Part shown: in pieces, positions 8,830-16,286 of the stretch
How positions within the stretch are numbered: the stretch's first letter is position 1
Layout: the number at the start of each line of letters is the position of its first letter
From: a virus
DNA: 64,000 bases
IMG/VR virus record: IMGVR_UViG_3300009093_000036
Location: 1 to 64,000 of that record
Reading direction: 5' to 3' (one strand)
Position numbers and translations under genes: made by a program
The notes under the pieces: model-generated
What the model saw: only the letters and a program-made list of their open reading frames with translations
Database searches by the model: none
What the model was told of the DNA's origin: nothing

Positions 8830-10155
8830 ATGCCGTCGAAAACAGCACAGCGAAAGCAACAGAAGCGAGACACCGAGAAGGCCAAGGCGAAGGTCGCCGA
8901 GATGGTGAGCGCCGGCAAGAAGCCGGCGACCCCCAAGAAGAAGGCGGCCGAGAAGAAGGCGCAGATCACGCCGGCCGAGCGCATCGATCAGATCATCGCA
9001 GCGACGAACGCGACTCACGAGTCGGTCGTCATTCGGCGAGCGTCGGAGTCCACCACCTCCCACGTGCTGCGCCGTCCCACGGGCATCCCCGACTTGGACA
9101 TCGCCCTCGCGGGCGGTTTCCCGGGCGGGGCTCTCAGCCTCATCACGGGCCCGGATGGTGCCGGTAAGGACTACATCCTGAACTGCATCATCCGTGAGCT
9201 TCAGAAGAACTACGGCGAGGAGATGCGGGTCGCCATCTTCTCAACCGAGTTCCCGTACGACAAGGACTTCGCTCGCGAGAAGTGCGGGGTCAAGGTCGCG
9301 GACACCGACGAGGAGATCGCGGAGAAGCAGCTCTCACGCATGCAGCGAGGACAGGCTCCGCTCACGGACGACGAGATCGTCGAGCTCCAGACGCAGGTCG
9401 GCAGCATCTACCTCATCCAGGGCATCATCGTGGACCACGGTCTCGATCTCGTTCTGGAGTGCCTCGGTACCGGCATGTTCCAGATGATCGCCATCAACTC
9501 CCTCGGCGTCTTCGAGACGCAGGCGAAGGACGACACCGAAAGCGTGTCTGAGCACGCCATCCAGAGCAGCGAAGCTCAGCTCCTTGGACGCTTCATTCCG
9601 AAGATGTTCATGATGCTGAACCGGACCACCGAGCTCGGCGGGAGGAACGAGACCACCCTCATCGCGACGAACCAAGTTCGTGCGAATCGTGACCAGGTCC
9701 GTATGAAGCCTGGCGTCCCGGTCCCCGCGCACATGAAGTACCAGCCCGGCAGCGGGTCTCGGGCTCTCGCGCACGGCAAGGCCATCGACGTCATGCTCCA
9801 CAAGGGGCCGGTCATCCTCGACAAGGCCGACGACCCGCCCACGCAGATCGGCAGGACCATCAACTGGGAGCTCACCAAGGGCAAGCTCGGGACTCACGAC
9901 GGACTGAAGGGGTCGTACGAGTTCTACTACGACTTCGGCGCGGACATCCCCTCCAGCCTCCTCACGGCTGGTGTCCGCTTCGGAATCATCGAGCAGGCCG
10001 GTGCCTGGTACTCGTACGAGGACGAGAACGCTGACCTCTCATGGCGTGCGCAGGGCGCCAACGCTGCCCGCACCCCTCTCACGAGGGCTGACATCGCTGC
10101 GGCGATCTACCAGAAGATCATCGCTGCGGCGAAGATCTCGTGCAGGTTCGTGTGA
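8830..10155 (+). CDS. RecA/UvsX-like recombinase with altered ATPase motifs
   Basis: 441 residues. A Lys/Ala-rich N-terminal ~50 residues precede a RecA-type core starting TGIPDLDIALAGGFPGG. Walker A reads GPDGAGKD (K113, D114), with Asp where Thr/Ser is normal. The Walker B strand reads MIAINSLG, with N223 where Asp is normal. ATNQVRANRDQ matches the L2/sensor region, and the PGSGSRALAHGKA segment resembles RecA's TGG.AL. It should form filaments on ssDNA for recombination-dependent replication. The two substitutions make ATP hydrolysis doubtful. Confidence 0.85.
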   Translation: MPSKTAQRKQQKRDTEKAKAKVAEMVSAGKKPATPKKKAAEKKAQITPAERIDQIIAATNATHESVVIRRASESTTSHVLRRPTGIPDLDIALAGGFPGGALSLITGPDGAGKDYILNCIIRELQKNYGEEMRVAIFSTEFPYDKDFAREKCGVKVADTDEEIAEKQLSRMQRGQAPLTDDEIVELQTQVGSIYLIQGIIVDHGLDLVLECLGTGMFQMIAINSLGVFETQAKDDTESVSEHAIQSSEAQLLGRFIPKMFMMLNRTTELGGRNETTLIATNQVRANRDQVRMKPGVPVPAHMKYQPGSGSRALAHGKAIDVMLHKGPVILDKADDPPTQIGRTINWELTKGKLGTHDGLKGSYEFYYDFGADIPSSLLTAGVRFGIIEQAGAWYSYEDENADLSWRAQGANAARTPLTRADIAAAIYQKIIAAAKISCRFV

Positions 10156-10655
10156 AGAAGACGGCGAAGCAGACCGTCCGCGGGTCCCTCCGAGCCACGA
10201 AGAAGTTCGTGTCGCAGCTCGGAGGGAGGCCCACGGCCGCGTCAGGGGCTGGTCTGGAGAAAGCCGATGGGCGTGTCCCGGGCAAGTTCCGGATCGAGAC
10301 GAAGTGCCCTCCCACGGGCAAGTACAGGTTCACGTACGTGGAATGGGCGAAGCTTCGTGCTGCCGCAATCTCCGCGAACGAGATCGCAGTCTTCCACTTG
10401 AAGTTGCACGGCATCGAGGTCGTGGTGCTTCGGATGGAGGACTACAACGGGCTCTGGCCCAACAGTCTGGCGACGATGTCAGTCGAGCTGGGCGTGAAGA
10501 AGGGCCGCACCTTCTCGAAGGAGGGGTGGGCGTCAGTCCTGACCAAGGCTGACCGTCTCCACTTCGCGATCCAGGACACCCACGGCATCCTGCACCACTT
10601 CGTCGCCATGCCCTCCATCACCTTCATCACCACCCTGCCGGAGGACGCATGCTGA
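10152..10655 (+). CDS. PD-(D/E)XK nuclease-like protein (possible Holliday junction resolvase)
   Basis: The GTG at 10152 overlaps the recombinase TGA; a second GTG at 10140 is possible. About 167 residues. KADGRVPGKFRIETK contains the D..ExK pattern, followed by the EWAKLRAAA helix and a strand IAVFHLKL, as in small archaeal/phage resolvase-type nucleases. It sits directly after the recombinase, where a junction-resolving enzyme fits. The fold is inferred by eye only. Confidence 0.6.
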   Translation: MKKTAKQTVRGSLRATKKFVSQLGGRPTAASGAGLEKADGRVPGKFRIETKCPPTGKYRFTYVEWAKLRAAAISANEIAVFHLKLHGIEVVVLRMEDYNGLWPNSLATMSVELGVKKGRTFSKEGWASVLTKADRLHFAIQDTHGILHHFVAMPSITFITTLPEDAC

Positions 10656-11464
10656 GCGCAGTCACGCGAGCAGACCGTTTCCTCATCACGGACACGGAGA
10701 CCCAGGTCTTCGACTTGGAGAACACGTACGTCGAGTGGGTGGAGAGCCAGCCACAGGACGATCGCCGTGGCCACTTCCACCCATCAGCCGTCGGCATGTG
10801 TGGTCGTCGGAACGTCTACGAGTACATCGGGACCCCTCGTGTCCAGGCCGCCAAGGCCGACGACATGGAGATCTTCCGCATCGGACACGCCGTACATCAT
10901 CTTGTCCAGACCATCCTCGGGGACCTGGACCGAGTGCTTGCGCCGCAGGGCATCGAGTACACCTTCCGACCGGAGGTGCCCTTCGATCCCGAGACGGACA
11001 CCCTGTACCAGGACCTCGGCATCGGTGGGACTACGGACGGGCTCCTGGAGCTCTACCACGCCAAGGAGGGCTGGACGCAGCGTGGAGTCGTCGAGATCAA
11101 GACGATCAAGGACGAGCACTTCAACTCGCTGAGAGCTCCGAAGCCTGACCACCTCATGCAGGCGAACTTGTACGCGTTCCGCTACAACATGCCCATCCTG
11201 TGGTTCTGGTACTACAACAAGAACAACAGCCGCCGTAAGGTCTTCCGCAGAGCTGCAAGCGACGAGAGCCTCAACGCCGCCCTCGACCGCTTCATCGTGC
11301 AGCGTGGGCATGCAGATGCCGGCACGCTCCCCGATCGCGAGGAGAGCTTCTACATGTGCCCGCGCTGCGAGTACGGGCACATCTGCAAGCCGGACACGCT
11401 GGAGCGGGTCCGAAGCCAACAGAAACTCGCGCAGGTCCGCAAGAAAGGGTTCGGTCGGAAATGA
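10649..11464 (+). CDS. Cas4/RecB-like Fe-S exonuclease
   Basis: 271 residues. The PD-(D/E)XK catalytic set is visible: H80 region (RIGHAVHHL), D130 (GTTDGLLE), E149 and K151 (VEIKT), and Q171..Y175 (QANLYAF). Cys 51 near the N-terminus and C237, C240, C246 (CPRCEYGHIC) near the C-terminus match the four-cysteine Fe-S staple of Cas4/AddB-type nucleases. It probably resects DNA ends for recombination and acts with the RecA-like protein upstream. No CRISPR or Cas1 gene is nearby. Confidence 0.85.
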   Translation: MLSAVTRADRFLITDTETQVFDLENTYVEWVESQPQDDRRGHFHPSAVGMCGRRNVYEYIGTPRVQAAKADDMEIFRIGHAVHHLVQTILGDLDRVLAPQGIEYTFRPEVPFDPETDTLYQDLGIGGTTDGLLELYHAKEGWTQRGVVEIKTIKDEHFNSLRAPKPDHLMQANLYAFRYNMPILWFWYYNKNNSRRKVFRRAASDESLNAALDRFIVQRGHADAGTLPDREESFYMCPRCEYGHICKPDTLERVRSQQKLAQVRKKGFGRK

Positions 11465-12126
11465 GCGACGAAGATGAACTGGAGCTGGAAGAAGAAGTCG
11501 AGGAGGAGAACTCGGAGGAGCTTGCTCATCCAGGAGGCCTCAGCTTGGGGCGCACCGCCGTCATCGACGAGGGGAAGGTGCGGCACGCGAAGGAGAAGAT
11601 CGACAGCCTCCTTCGAGACGTCGAAACGGACCTGGCCCGCCGGGGCATCCCGGAGCCCCCTCGTCCGAAGAACCATCCTGCTGAGCTTGCGGACATGGAC
11701 ACCGCCTTGCTCACGAACGCGGACCTCGGTTCGCTCTACACGCAGTACGTGGCCTACGCCTCGTACATCGGGGATGAGCTCGCCAAGATCGAGGGCATGG
11801 AGGAGTCCGCCAAGCGACTTCTACGGGACACCTTCGCTGAGCTGAAGGACGCCGCCTTCGCCAGAAACATGAAGGGTCCCGAGGCAACCTCGGCGGCTGT
11901 CAGCGACGAGCTCTACCGAGCTCTCAGCATGGAGCATCTGCGTCTGTACTTCATGAAGGCCATCATGAAGCGGCGCTACCGTGGCTACGTCTCGAAGGCG
12001 GCTGCCCTGTCCCGAACCATCGAGCTCCGCAAGCTCGACTTCGAGCAGGTGCGTCGGGATGGCAACATCGGGTTCGGTGGGAAGCGCCCCGCCGTTCCTG
12101 GTGGCTTCGGGGCCAAGAAGAAGTGA
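11461..12126 (+). CDS. Hypothetical helical protein, acidic N-terminus and basic C-terminus
   Basis: I start at the ATG overlapping the nuclease stop (11461), giving 221 residues. The first 20 residues are almost all Glu/Asp/Leu, the middle is helical, and the end is Gly/Lys-rich (FGGKRPAVPGGFGAKKK). This is a recombination neighbourhood, with a Cas4-like gene before and RusA-like gene after. No family recognised. Confidence 0.6.
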   Translation: MSDEDELELEEEVEEENSEELAHPGGLSLGRTAVIDEGKVRHAKEKIDSLLRDVETDLARRGIPEPPRPKNHPAELADMDTALLTNADLGSLYTQYVAYASYIGDELAKIEGMEESAKRLLRDTFAELKDAAFARNMKGPEATSAAVSDELYRALSMEHLRLYFMKAIMKRRYRGYVSKAAALSRTIELRKLDFEQVRRDGNIGFGGKRPAVPGGFGAKKK

Positions 12127-12659
12127 GCCTTCACGTGAAGGGTGACCTCAGCATCATCACGCTGAACCCGGTCCTGGACGCCCTCCTGACCCACTTCATG
12201 TTGGTCTACGGGAACGCGGTTTTCGTGGGGGCGGTCATCGAAGACCCCCAGCCCGTCAGCATCAACCTGCTGTACTCCACGTTCCACGGCAAGAAGGCCT
12301 TGACCAACGCCGGGAGGGCCTATAGAGACGCTTTGGCCTCTGCTGTAGCGCGTTCCACGCACGATTGGAAAACGGCACACCGGCTGGTCTATCAGGAAGG
12401 TGGAGGGGCTACCTTGCTCCTCGCACTGTACTTCGAGCAGATGAAGAACAAGTCCTGGAAGCCGAACGGAAAGACTGAGAAGGGCGAGCCCACGCAGCCC
12501 CACAAGAAGCAAGACTCGTCCAACTACATCAAGATCGCCGAGGACGCCGTGGCCAGAGGCTGTGGAATCGACGACTGCAACAACATCAACCACCTCATCC
12601 ACAAGGGCGAAGACCCCAAGAGGCCGAGGACCGAGTTGATCTACATCGTGCACCCCTGA
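12123..12659 (+). CDS. RusA-like Holliday junction resolvase
   Basis: 178 residues, GTG start inside the previous stop. The RusA signature is visible near residues 131-161: D131..N134..K137...D141A, then ID150 D151 and HLIHK161. N-terminal LLYSTFHGKKALTNAG fits the K..S/T.N stretch of the family. RusA dimers cut four-way junctions. The spacing of acidic residues is right, but the N-terminal third is longer than in bacteriophage 82 RusA. Confidence 0.72.
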   Translation: MSLHVKGDLSIITLNPVLDALLTHFMLVYGNAVFVGAVIEDPQPVSINLLYSTFHGKKALTNAGRAYRDALASAVARSTHDWKTAHRLVYQEGGGATLLLALYFEQMKNKSWKPNGKTEKGEPTQPHKKQDSSNYIKIAEDAVARGCGIDDCNNINHLIHKGEDPKRPRTELIYIVHP

Positions 12660-12660
12660 A

Positions 12661-12912
12661 ATGAGCAAGACCACCGAGATCGTTGACCTAGCTACGGAGC
12701 AGACCTCGTCCAAGTACGGCGTCTGCTACGCGAGCGGGTCCACGTTCAAGCCAACGGGCAAAGGAGCCACGACGTTCGTCGTGGAAAGCGGCAAGAGGCG
12801 CCTCGTCAGTCGCACGCTGTGCGTGACGCAGTACTTCAAGTCGCGGTGCCAGCACTGTCCGTTCAGCCAAGGCGAGCTCACCCTCGCCGCAACTGGAGCG
12901 GCCGGTGGCTGA
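12661..12912 (+). CDS. Small hypothetical protein with Cys cluster
   Basis: 83 residues. Contains TLCVTQYFKSRCQHCPFSQGE, with C-x11-C-x2-C that may bind zinc together with C22. It begins 2 bp after the RusA-like gene and overlaps the next gene by 8 bp. No family recognised. Confidence 0.5.
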   Translation: MSKTTEIVDLATEQTSSKYGVCYASGSTFKPTGKGATTFVVESGKRRLVSRTLCVTQYFKSRCQHCPFSQGELTLAATGAAGG

Positions 12913-13258
12913 CGCAAACTGGAGTTTCCTCGACGAGCTCAACGCGTCGGAGCTCGGGCTGATGGCCTGGTACATGAACCCGGGGGCCCACCGCGGGCTT
13001 CCGCGGGAAGTGCTCTACGCCATCATTCGAGGCGAGGAAGTCGAACTTCCGGAACGTCACATCGACATCTGGAGGGCGACCATCTTCAAGTACTGCGACT
13101 CGCATTGGGATCAGGTGTCTCCCCTGATCTCGTGCCCCATGAAGTCGCGCAAGCCCCACGCGTGCTTTTCGTGCCCTGACGTTCAGGTCGCGGAGTGCAC
13201 GCTGGACAATCACCGTAACCTGGTTCTGGACACAAAGAAGAGAGGATCGAAGACATGA
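12905..13258 (+). CDS. Hypothetical protein with C-terminal Cys residues
   Basis: 117 residues, GTG start with GGAG just upstream. The first 60 residues look helical (LNASELGLMAWYMN). The end has SCPMKSRKPHACFSCPDVQVAEC, a likely zinc-binding knuckle. Overlaps neighbours at both ends. Function unknown. Confidence 0.55.
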   Translation: MADANWSFLDELNASELGLMAWYMNPGAHRGLPREVLYAIIRGEEVELPERHIDIWRATIFKYCDSHWDQVSPLISCPMKSRKPHACFSCPDVQVAECTLDNHRNLVLDTKKRGSKT

Positions 13259-13803
13259 GCAACGCGAAATGGCCCGAGAACATCCCGATGCGCACGCAGG
13301 CCGAGTGGGAGCAGCTCGGTGCGACCTGGACCGAGAAGGATTCGCGCGAGGCGATCGTGGCGGCGCTCAAGGAGCTGAAGGTGCCGGCGACGGAGTACGC
13401 CCGCATGCAGCCGACCGAGCGTGCGCAGCGCATCGCGGCGATCCAGGAGGAGCGCGTCCCGGGCTCGACGACGGGCGCGAAGAAGGCGGCGGCTGCACCG
13501 GCCGCGGGGGCGAAGAAGGCTGCGACGCCGGCGACGGCGGGCAAGGCCACGACGACGGCCGCTGCGGCGTCCGGTGGTGGGGGCGGCGGAAGCGTCGACC
13601 TCTCGCCGGTCATCGCGAAGCTCGCCGAGATGGACGCGAAGATCGACGGTCTCGCGGCCACGAGCACGAGCGTTGAGACGCTTCTCAAGCTCATCCTCCT
13701 GAACCCGAGCATGGCGGACAGCCTCCAGCTCGCGGCGGACCCCGACGTCCTCGCCGAGTTCGCGGGGAAGAGCATCGGTGAGCTCGCCTCGGGAAACGGC
13801 TGA
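13255..13803 (+). CDS. Hypothetical protein with Ala/Gly linker and coiled coil
   Basis: 182 residues. A helical N-terminal domain (TEKDSREAIVAALKELKVP) is joined by a 45-residue Ala/Lys/Thr/Gly linker ending in six Gly to a short C-terminal coiled coil (SPVIAKLAEMDAKIDGLAA). Codon use is strongly gcg/ctc/gag. The linker resembles those of multidomain DNA-bound phage proteins, but no function can be assigned. Confidence 0.6.
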   Translation: MSNAKWPENIPMRTQAEWEQLGATWTEKDSREAIVAALKELKVPATEYARMQPTERAQRIAAIQEERVPGSTTGAKKAAAAPAAGAKKAATPATAGKATTTAAAASGGGGGGSVDLSPVIAKLAEMDAKIDGLAATSTSVETLLKLILLNPSMADSLQLAADPDVLAEFAGKSIGELASGNG

Positions 13804-13829
13804 GCGAGCCGTCGGCTCCGCAAGTTGAT

Positions 13830-13860
13830 GTGGGGTCAGTCATCGAAGGACTGACCCCAC
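13830..13860 (+). repeat. Perfect 12-bp inverted repeat with 7-nt loop
   Basis: GTGGGGTCAGTC (13830-13841) and GACTGACCCCAC (13849-13860) pair without mismatch around ATCGAAG. It lies 26 bp past a stop codon and at the apparent start of the next small gene. There is no T-run, so it may be a translation-control hairpin, operator or mRNA-stabilising end rather than a simple terminator. Confidence 0.7.
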
Positions 13861-14024
13861 TCGACGCCGACCAGCTCATCAACCTCTCGGTTGAGGACCT
13901 GCGGGGGATGTCGATACAGGACCTGGTGGGCCTCGCCTACCAGATCGGTGTCAACGTCCGAAAAGTGCAAGCGGAGCGCGGCAAGCTCCTCACCGAGATC
14001 ATGAACCACATCCACGAAGCGTGA
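13830..14024 (+). CDS. Small hypothetical protein (start uncertain)
   Basis: 64 residues from the GTG at 13830; no upstream ribosome site is visible and the start lies inside a perfect hairpin. An in-frame ATG further on would give about 34 residues. The sequence SVEDLRGMSIQDLVGLAYQIGVNVRKVQAERGKLLTE is amphipathic helical. It ends 8 bp before a terminator. No family recognised. Confidence 0.45.
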   Translation: MGSVIEGLTPLDADQLINLSVEDLRGMSIQDLVGLAYQIGVNVRKVQAERGKLLTEIMNHIHEA

Positions 14025-14031
14025 TGGGGAG

Positions 14032-14069
14032 ACGGGAGTGCTACGATTCGTGGCGCTCCCGTTTCTTTT
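14032..14069 (+). terminator. Rho-independent terminator with TTCTTTTG tail
   Basis: ACGGGAGTGCTA (14032-14043) pairs with TGGCGCTCCCGT (14051-14062) with two G-T pairs, around CGATTCG, followed by TTTCTTTTG. It closes the early operon. The same tail follows hairpins near 40,835, 52,259 and 53,215. Confidence 0.75.
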
Positions 14070-14089
14070 GCCCCTCTCAGGAGAACATC

Positions 14090-14767
14090 ATGAAGCCCAT
14101 GATCGACGGCATCACCAACCCGCGCCTTCTCGGCATGATCGACCTCTGCGACGCCGAGGTCCCCGGGTTCGAGCTCCGGTTCAAGGATGAGTCGGACTGG
14201 ATGAAGTTCCTCAACTTCTTCACCCAGATCTTCAACAAGAACTTCATGAAGACGTTCACGACCACCTCCGGCACGATCGTGTACGCCCCGTCTCGCGAGT
14301 ACCTCATCGCGAACCAAGAGGTGTTCGCCTCCATCCTCGCGCACGAGCTCGTCCACATGAAGGATGCTCAGAAGGAAGGGAACGTCTCGATGTTCCTGCG
14401 CAATGCCTTCCCGCAGATCTTGGCGGTGCTCGCCATCCCGGTCTTCGGGGCGTTCTGGAACCTCTGGTTCCTGCTCTCGCTGGTCTTCCTGCTCGCGCTC
14501 CTGCCTCTGCCGTCCCCTGGCAGACGCGACATCGAGTTCCGCGGCTATTCGATGAGCATGGCCATCCGCTACTGGACCGGCGGCGAGTTCACGAACGCGG
14601 ACTACGAGTTCTACGCGAGCGAGTTCACGGGCCCCTCGTACTACTTCATGTGGCCGTTCCGGGACGACATCATGAACCGGCTGAAGATGCAGGCGATCGC
14701 CATCCGGACGAACGCCGTGTTGCAGGACCCGCTCTACCGCAAGGTCTTCAACATCTACAAGGCCTAG
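14090..14767 (+). CDS. Membrane-anchored HExxH metalloprotease-like protein
   Basis: The ATG at 14090 has CAGGAG 6 bases upstream. 225 residues. ILAHELVHMKDA holds the zinc motif H85-E-x-x-H89, and RRDIEFRGYS near 149 may supply the third ligand Glu. Two adjacent hydrophobic segments (about 107-140) form a membrane hairpin after the active site. Putative substrate unknown. It is transcribed after the terminator, so it must have its own promoter or rely on readthrough. It ends in TAG sharing CTAG with the opposing gene. Confidence 0.65.
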   Translation: MKPMIDGITNPRLLGMIDLCDAEVPGFELRFKDESDWMKFLNFFTQIFNKNFMKTFTTTSGTIVYAPSREYLIANQEVFASILAHELVHMKDAQKEGNVSMFLRNAFPQILAVLAIPVFGAFWNLWFLLSLVFLLALLPLPSPGRRDIEFRGYSMSMAIRYWTGGEFTNADYEFYASEFTGPSYYFMWPFRDDIMNRLKMQAIAIRTNAVLQDPLYRKVFNIYKA

Positions 14768-15252
14768 TGCGCGAAGATGGCGGCAGCGACGACACCAACG
14801 ACGACTGCAACGACGAGGGCGCCCATGCCGAACGCGAAGCCCCAGGACTCCCAGAACGGCTGGTTCCTGTACCGCGCGAGCTCGCCCTCGTACCGCGCCG
14901 CCTGATCTCGAAGGTCGGTCCTCAGCCCGTCGATCTCACGACCGTAGGACTGCGCCTGAAGGTCCAGACGCTGTGCAATCGAGGACTCGTACGCTGACCT
15001 GGTCGTGACGAGCTCGTCTTCGAGGAGATGGATGCGCATGCGGTAGCGCACGATCCGGTTCCCCCAGCGAAGGGCTGTCGCCTGGTCGAAGAGCTGCCCC
15101 GTGATGGGGGCCGGAACGCCCTCCCGAGCCACCACGATGACATCCGGGCCCGAAGGGACGTCCACGTCCCCATCGGGCACTGGAGCGCCGTCCTGAGCCT
15201 GCACAGGGGCCGCAACCAGCAGGACCACCAAGAAGGCCGCCAGGACCCTCAC
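14764..15252 (-). CDS. Secreted/membrane protein with coiled coil, spanin-like
   Basis: 162 residues, GTG start. N-terminal signal peptide (VLAAFLVVLLVAAPVQAQ, cleavage near residue 20), a periplasmic coiled coil around residues 70-125, and a C-terminal membrane helix (ALVVAVVVGVVAAAIFA). It is last in a run of small membrane genes that look like a lysis cassette. No lipobox is visible. The spanin idea is inference from topology and position. Ends in TAG. Confidence 0.55.
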   Translation of the reverse strand: MRVLAAFLVVLLVAAPVQAQDGAPVPDGDVDVPSGPDVIVVAREGVPAPITGQLFDQATALRWGNRIVRYRMRIHLLEDELVTTRSAYESSIAQRLDLQAQSYGREIDGLRTDLRDQAARYEGELARYRNQPFWESWGFAFGMGALVVAVVVGVVAAAIFAH

Positions 15253-15587
15253 AGCGACTTCAGCCAGGTGTTGAGGGCCTCGGGGTCGTCTTCGAGCGAT
15301 GCGGCGTGGTCGAGCTGCTCACTCGTGAGCTGCTGGAGCTTCTGGGCGTGCTCGGCCCGCACTGCATCGAGCTGAGCTCGGAGCTGGGCCTCGGCTGCTG
15401 CTTGCTGCTGACGACGAGTTTCCTCTTCCGCCTTCGCCCGGTCGTCGGCCTTGGCCGTCGGGTCGGTCGTGATGACGTCACGCTGGGTGCTGACGCGACC
15501 GAGGACGAAGAGAACGATGCCGACCGGGAACAGGATCCACTGCCAGTGCAGCTTCACCCACTCCCAGGCCTTCTTGAGCGACTCCAT
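15249..15587 (-). CDS. Small membrane protein with coiled coil, inner-spanin-like
   Basis: 112 residues. One membrane helix near residues 16-31 (WILFPVGIVLFVLG) followed by a long Ala/Gln/Glu coiled coil. This N-in topology with periplasmic coiled coil resembles Rz-type inner spanins. Stop overlaps the next gene's GTG. Sequence identity to a known spanin cannot be judged here. Confidence 0.55.
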   Translation of the reverse strand: MESLKKAWEWVKLHWQWILFPVGIVLFVLGRVSTQRDVITTDPTAKADDRAKAEEETRRQQQAAAEAQLRAQLDAVRAEHAQKLQQLTSEQLDHAASLEDDPEALNTWLKSL

Positions 15588-15589
15588 GT

Positions 15590-16093
15590 TCAGTTCCCCG
15601 AGCCCGCGCCCTCTTCAGGCGGGACCTCTGCCGTGACCGCGACAGCTTCGGTGACCGCAACGACTTCCGACGGCGGCCTCGATGGACGCTTCGGCGCCAT
15701 CGCCTCCATGACCCCCTTCACCTTGCTGAAGATGTAGTCGGAGAACTGACCACAGGCGGCGCCCCAGCTTGCGTAGATGAGGGTGGCCTGCCAGCCGACG
15801 ATCGCCTTCGTGGTGACGAAGGTCGTGATGGTGTCGGGGCGGGCCGGGATGATCGCCGCGCACGCCATGCCGAACACGATCGGGAGCGTGGGGAACACGA
15901 CGCGGTTCAGGAACAAGTTGCTCTTGCGGACGTCCTTGCCCACGGCCGTCATGTCCTTGAGGGTCGGCGTGGGCGCCGGATCGACGTGACCGAGCAGGAC
16001 GTCGAGCGAGACCTTGATGAGCTGGGTCATGCCCGTCGCCGCACACGCGATGAGGACGGCCTGCCAGCAGTAGAGGATGTCGAGAGGGTTCAT
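15590..16093 (-). CDS. Multi-pass membrane protein, putative holin
   Basis: I start at the ATG at 16093, overlapping the upstream stop; the longer reading is a shadow. 167 residues with hydrophobic helices near 8-28 (WQAVLIACAATGMTQLI), 68-85 (PTLPIVFGMACAAII) and 97-118 (GWQATLIYASWGAACG), then a Pro/Glu/Val-rich hydrophilic tail. Size, helix number and the spanin-like neighbours fit a holin or related lysis protein. Confidence 0.55.
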   Translation of the reverse strand: MNPLDILYCWQAVLIACAATGMTQLIKVSLDVLLGHVDPAPTPTLKDMTAVGKDVRKSNLFLNRVVFPTLPIVFGMACAAIIPARPDTITTFVTTKAIVGWQATLIYASWGAACGQFSDYIFSKVKGVMEAMAPKRPSRPPSEVVAVTEAVAVTAEVPPEEGAGSGN

Positions 16094-16284
16094 GACTTCT
16101 CCTTCGGCTGCTCGATGCAGGGACAGCCCTCGGGCTTGGAGCAGCCGCTCCAGGTGCCGTCGGGGTGCTTGGTCCAGCCGTTCTGCGTGGCCTGCATCTC
16201 GACCTCCTCGACTGTGAGGGTGTCGGGATGATCGAAGGTGTTCGTGCAGTTCTTGGTACTGCACGTGATGACGGTGAGCTTCAT
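16090..16284 (-). CDS. Small Cys-rich protein
   Basis: 64 residues from the ATG at 16284. Cysteines at TCSTKNC, SGCSKPEGCPC suggest one zinc site. It lies between a fibre gene and the holin-like gene with 4-bp overlap downstream. No function recognised. Confidence 0.55.
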   Translation of the reverse strand: MKLTVITCSTKNCTNTFDHPDTLTVEEVEMQATQNGWTKHPDGTWSGCSKPEGCPCIEQPKEKS

Positions 16285-16286
16285 GT

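Noticed and set aside
10649-11464. CRISPR-associated Cas4
   Set aside because: The Fe-S nuclease pattern fits, but there is no Cas1, Cas2 or repeat array; it lies in a recombination operon, so a phage exonuclease is more likely.
12319-12326. CCTATAGA in the RusA-like gene as a promoter element
   Set aside because: It lies inside a coding sequence, is not upstream of a gene start and lacks the downstream GATGARG segment.
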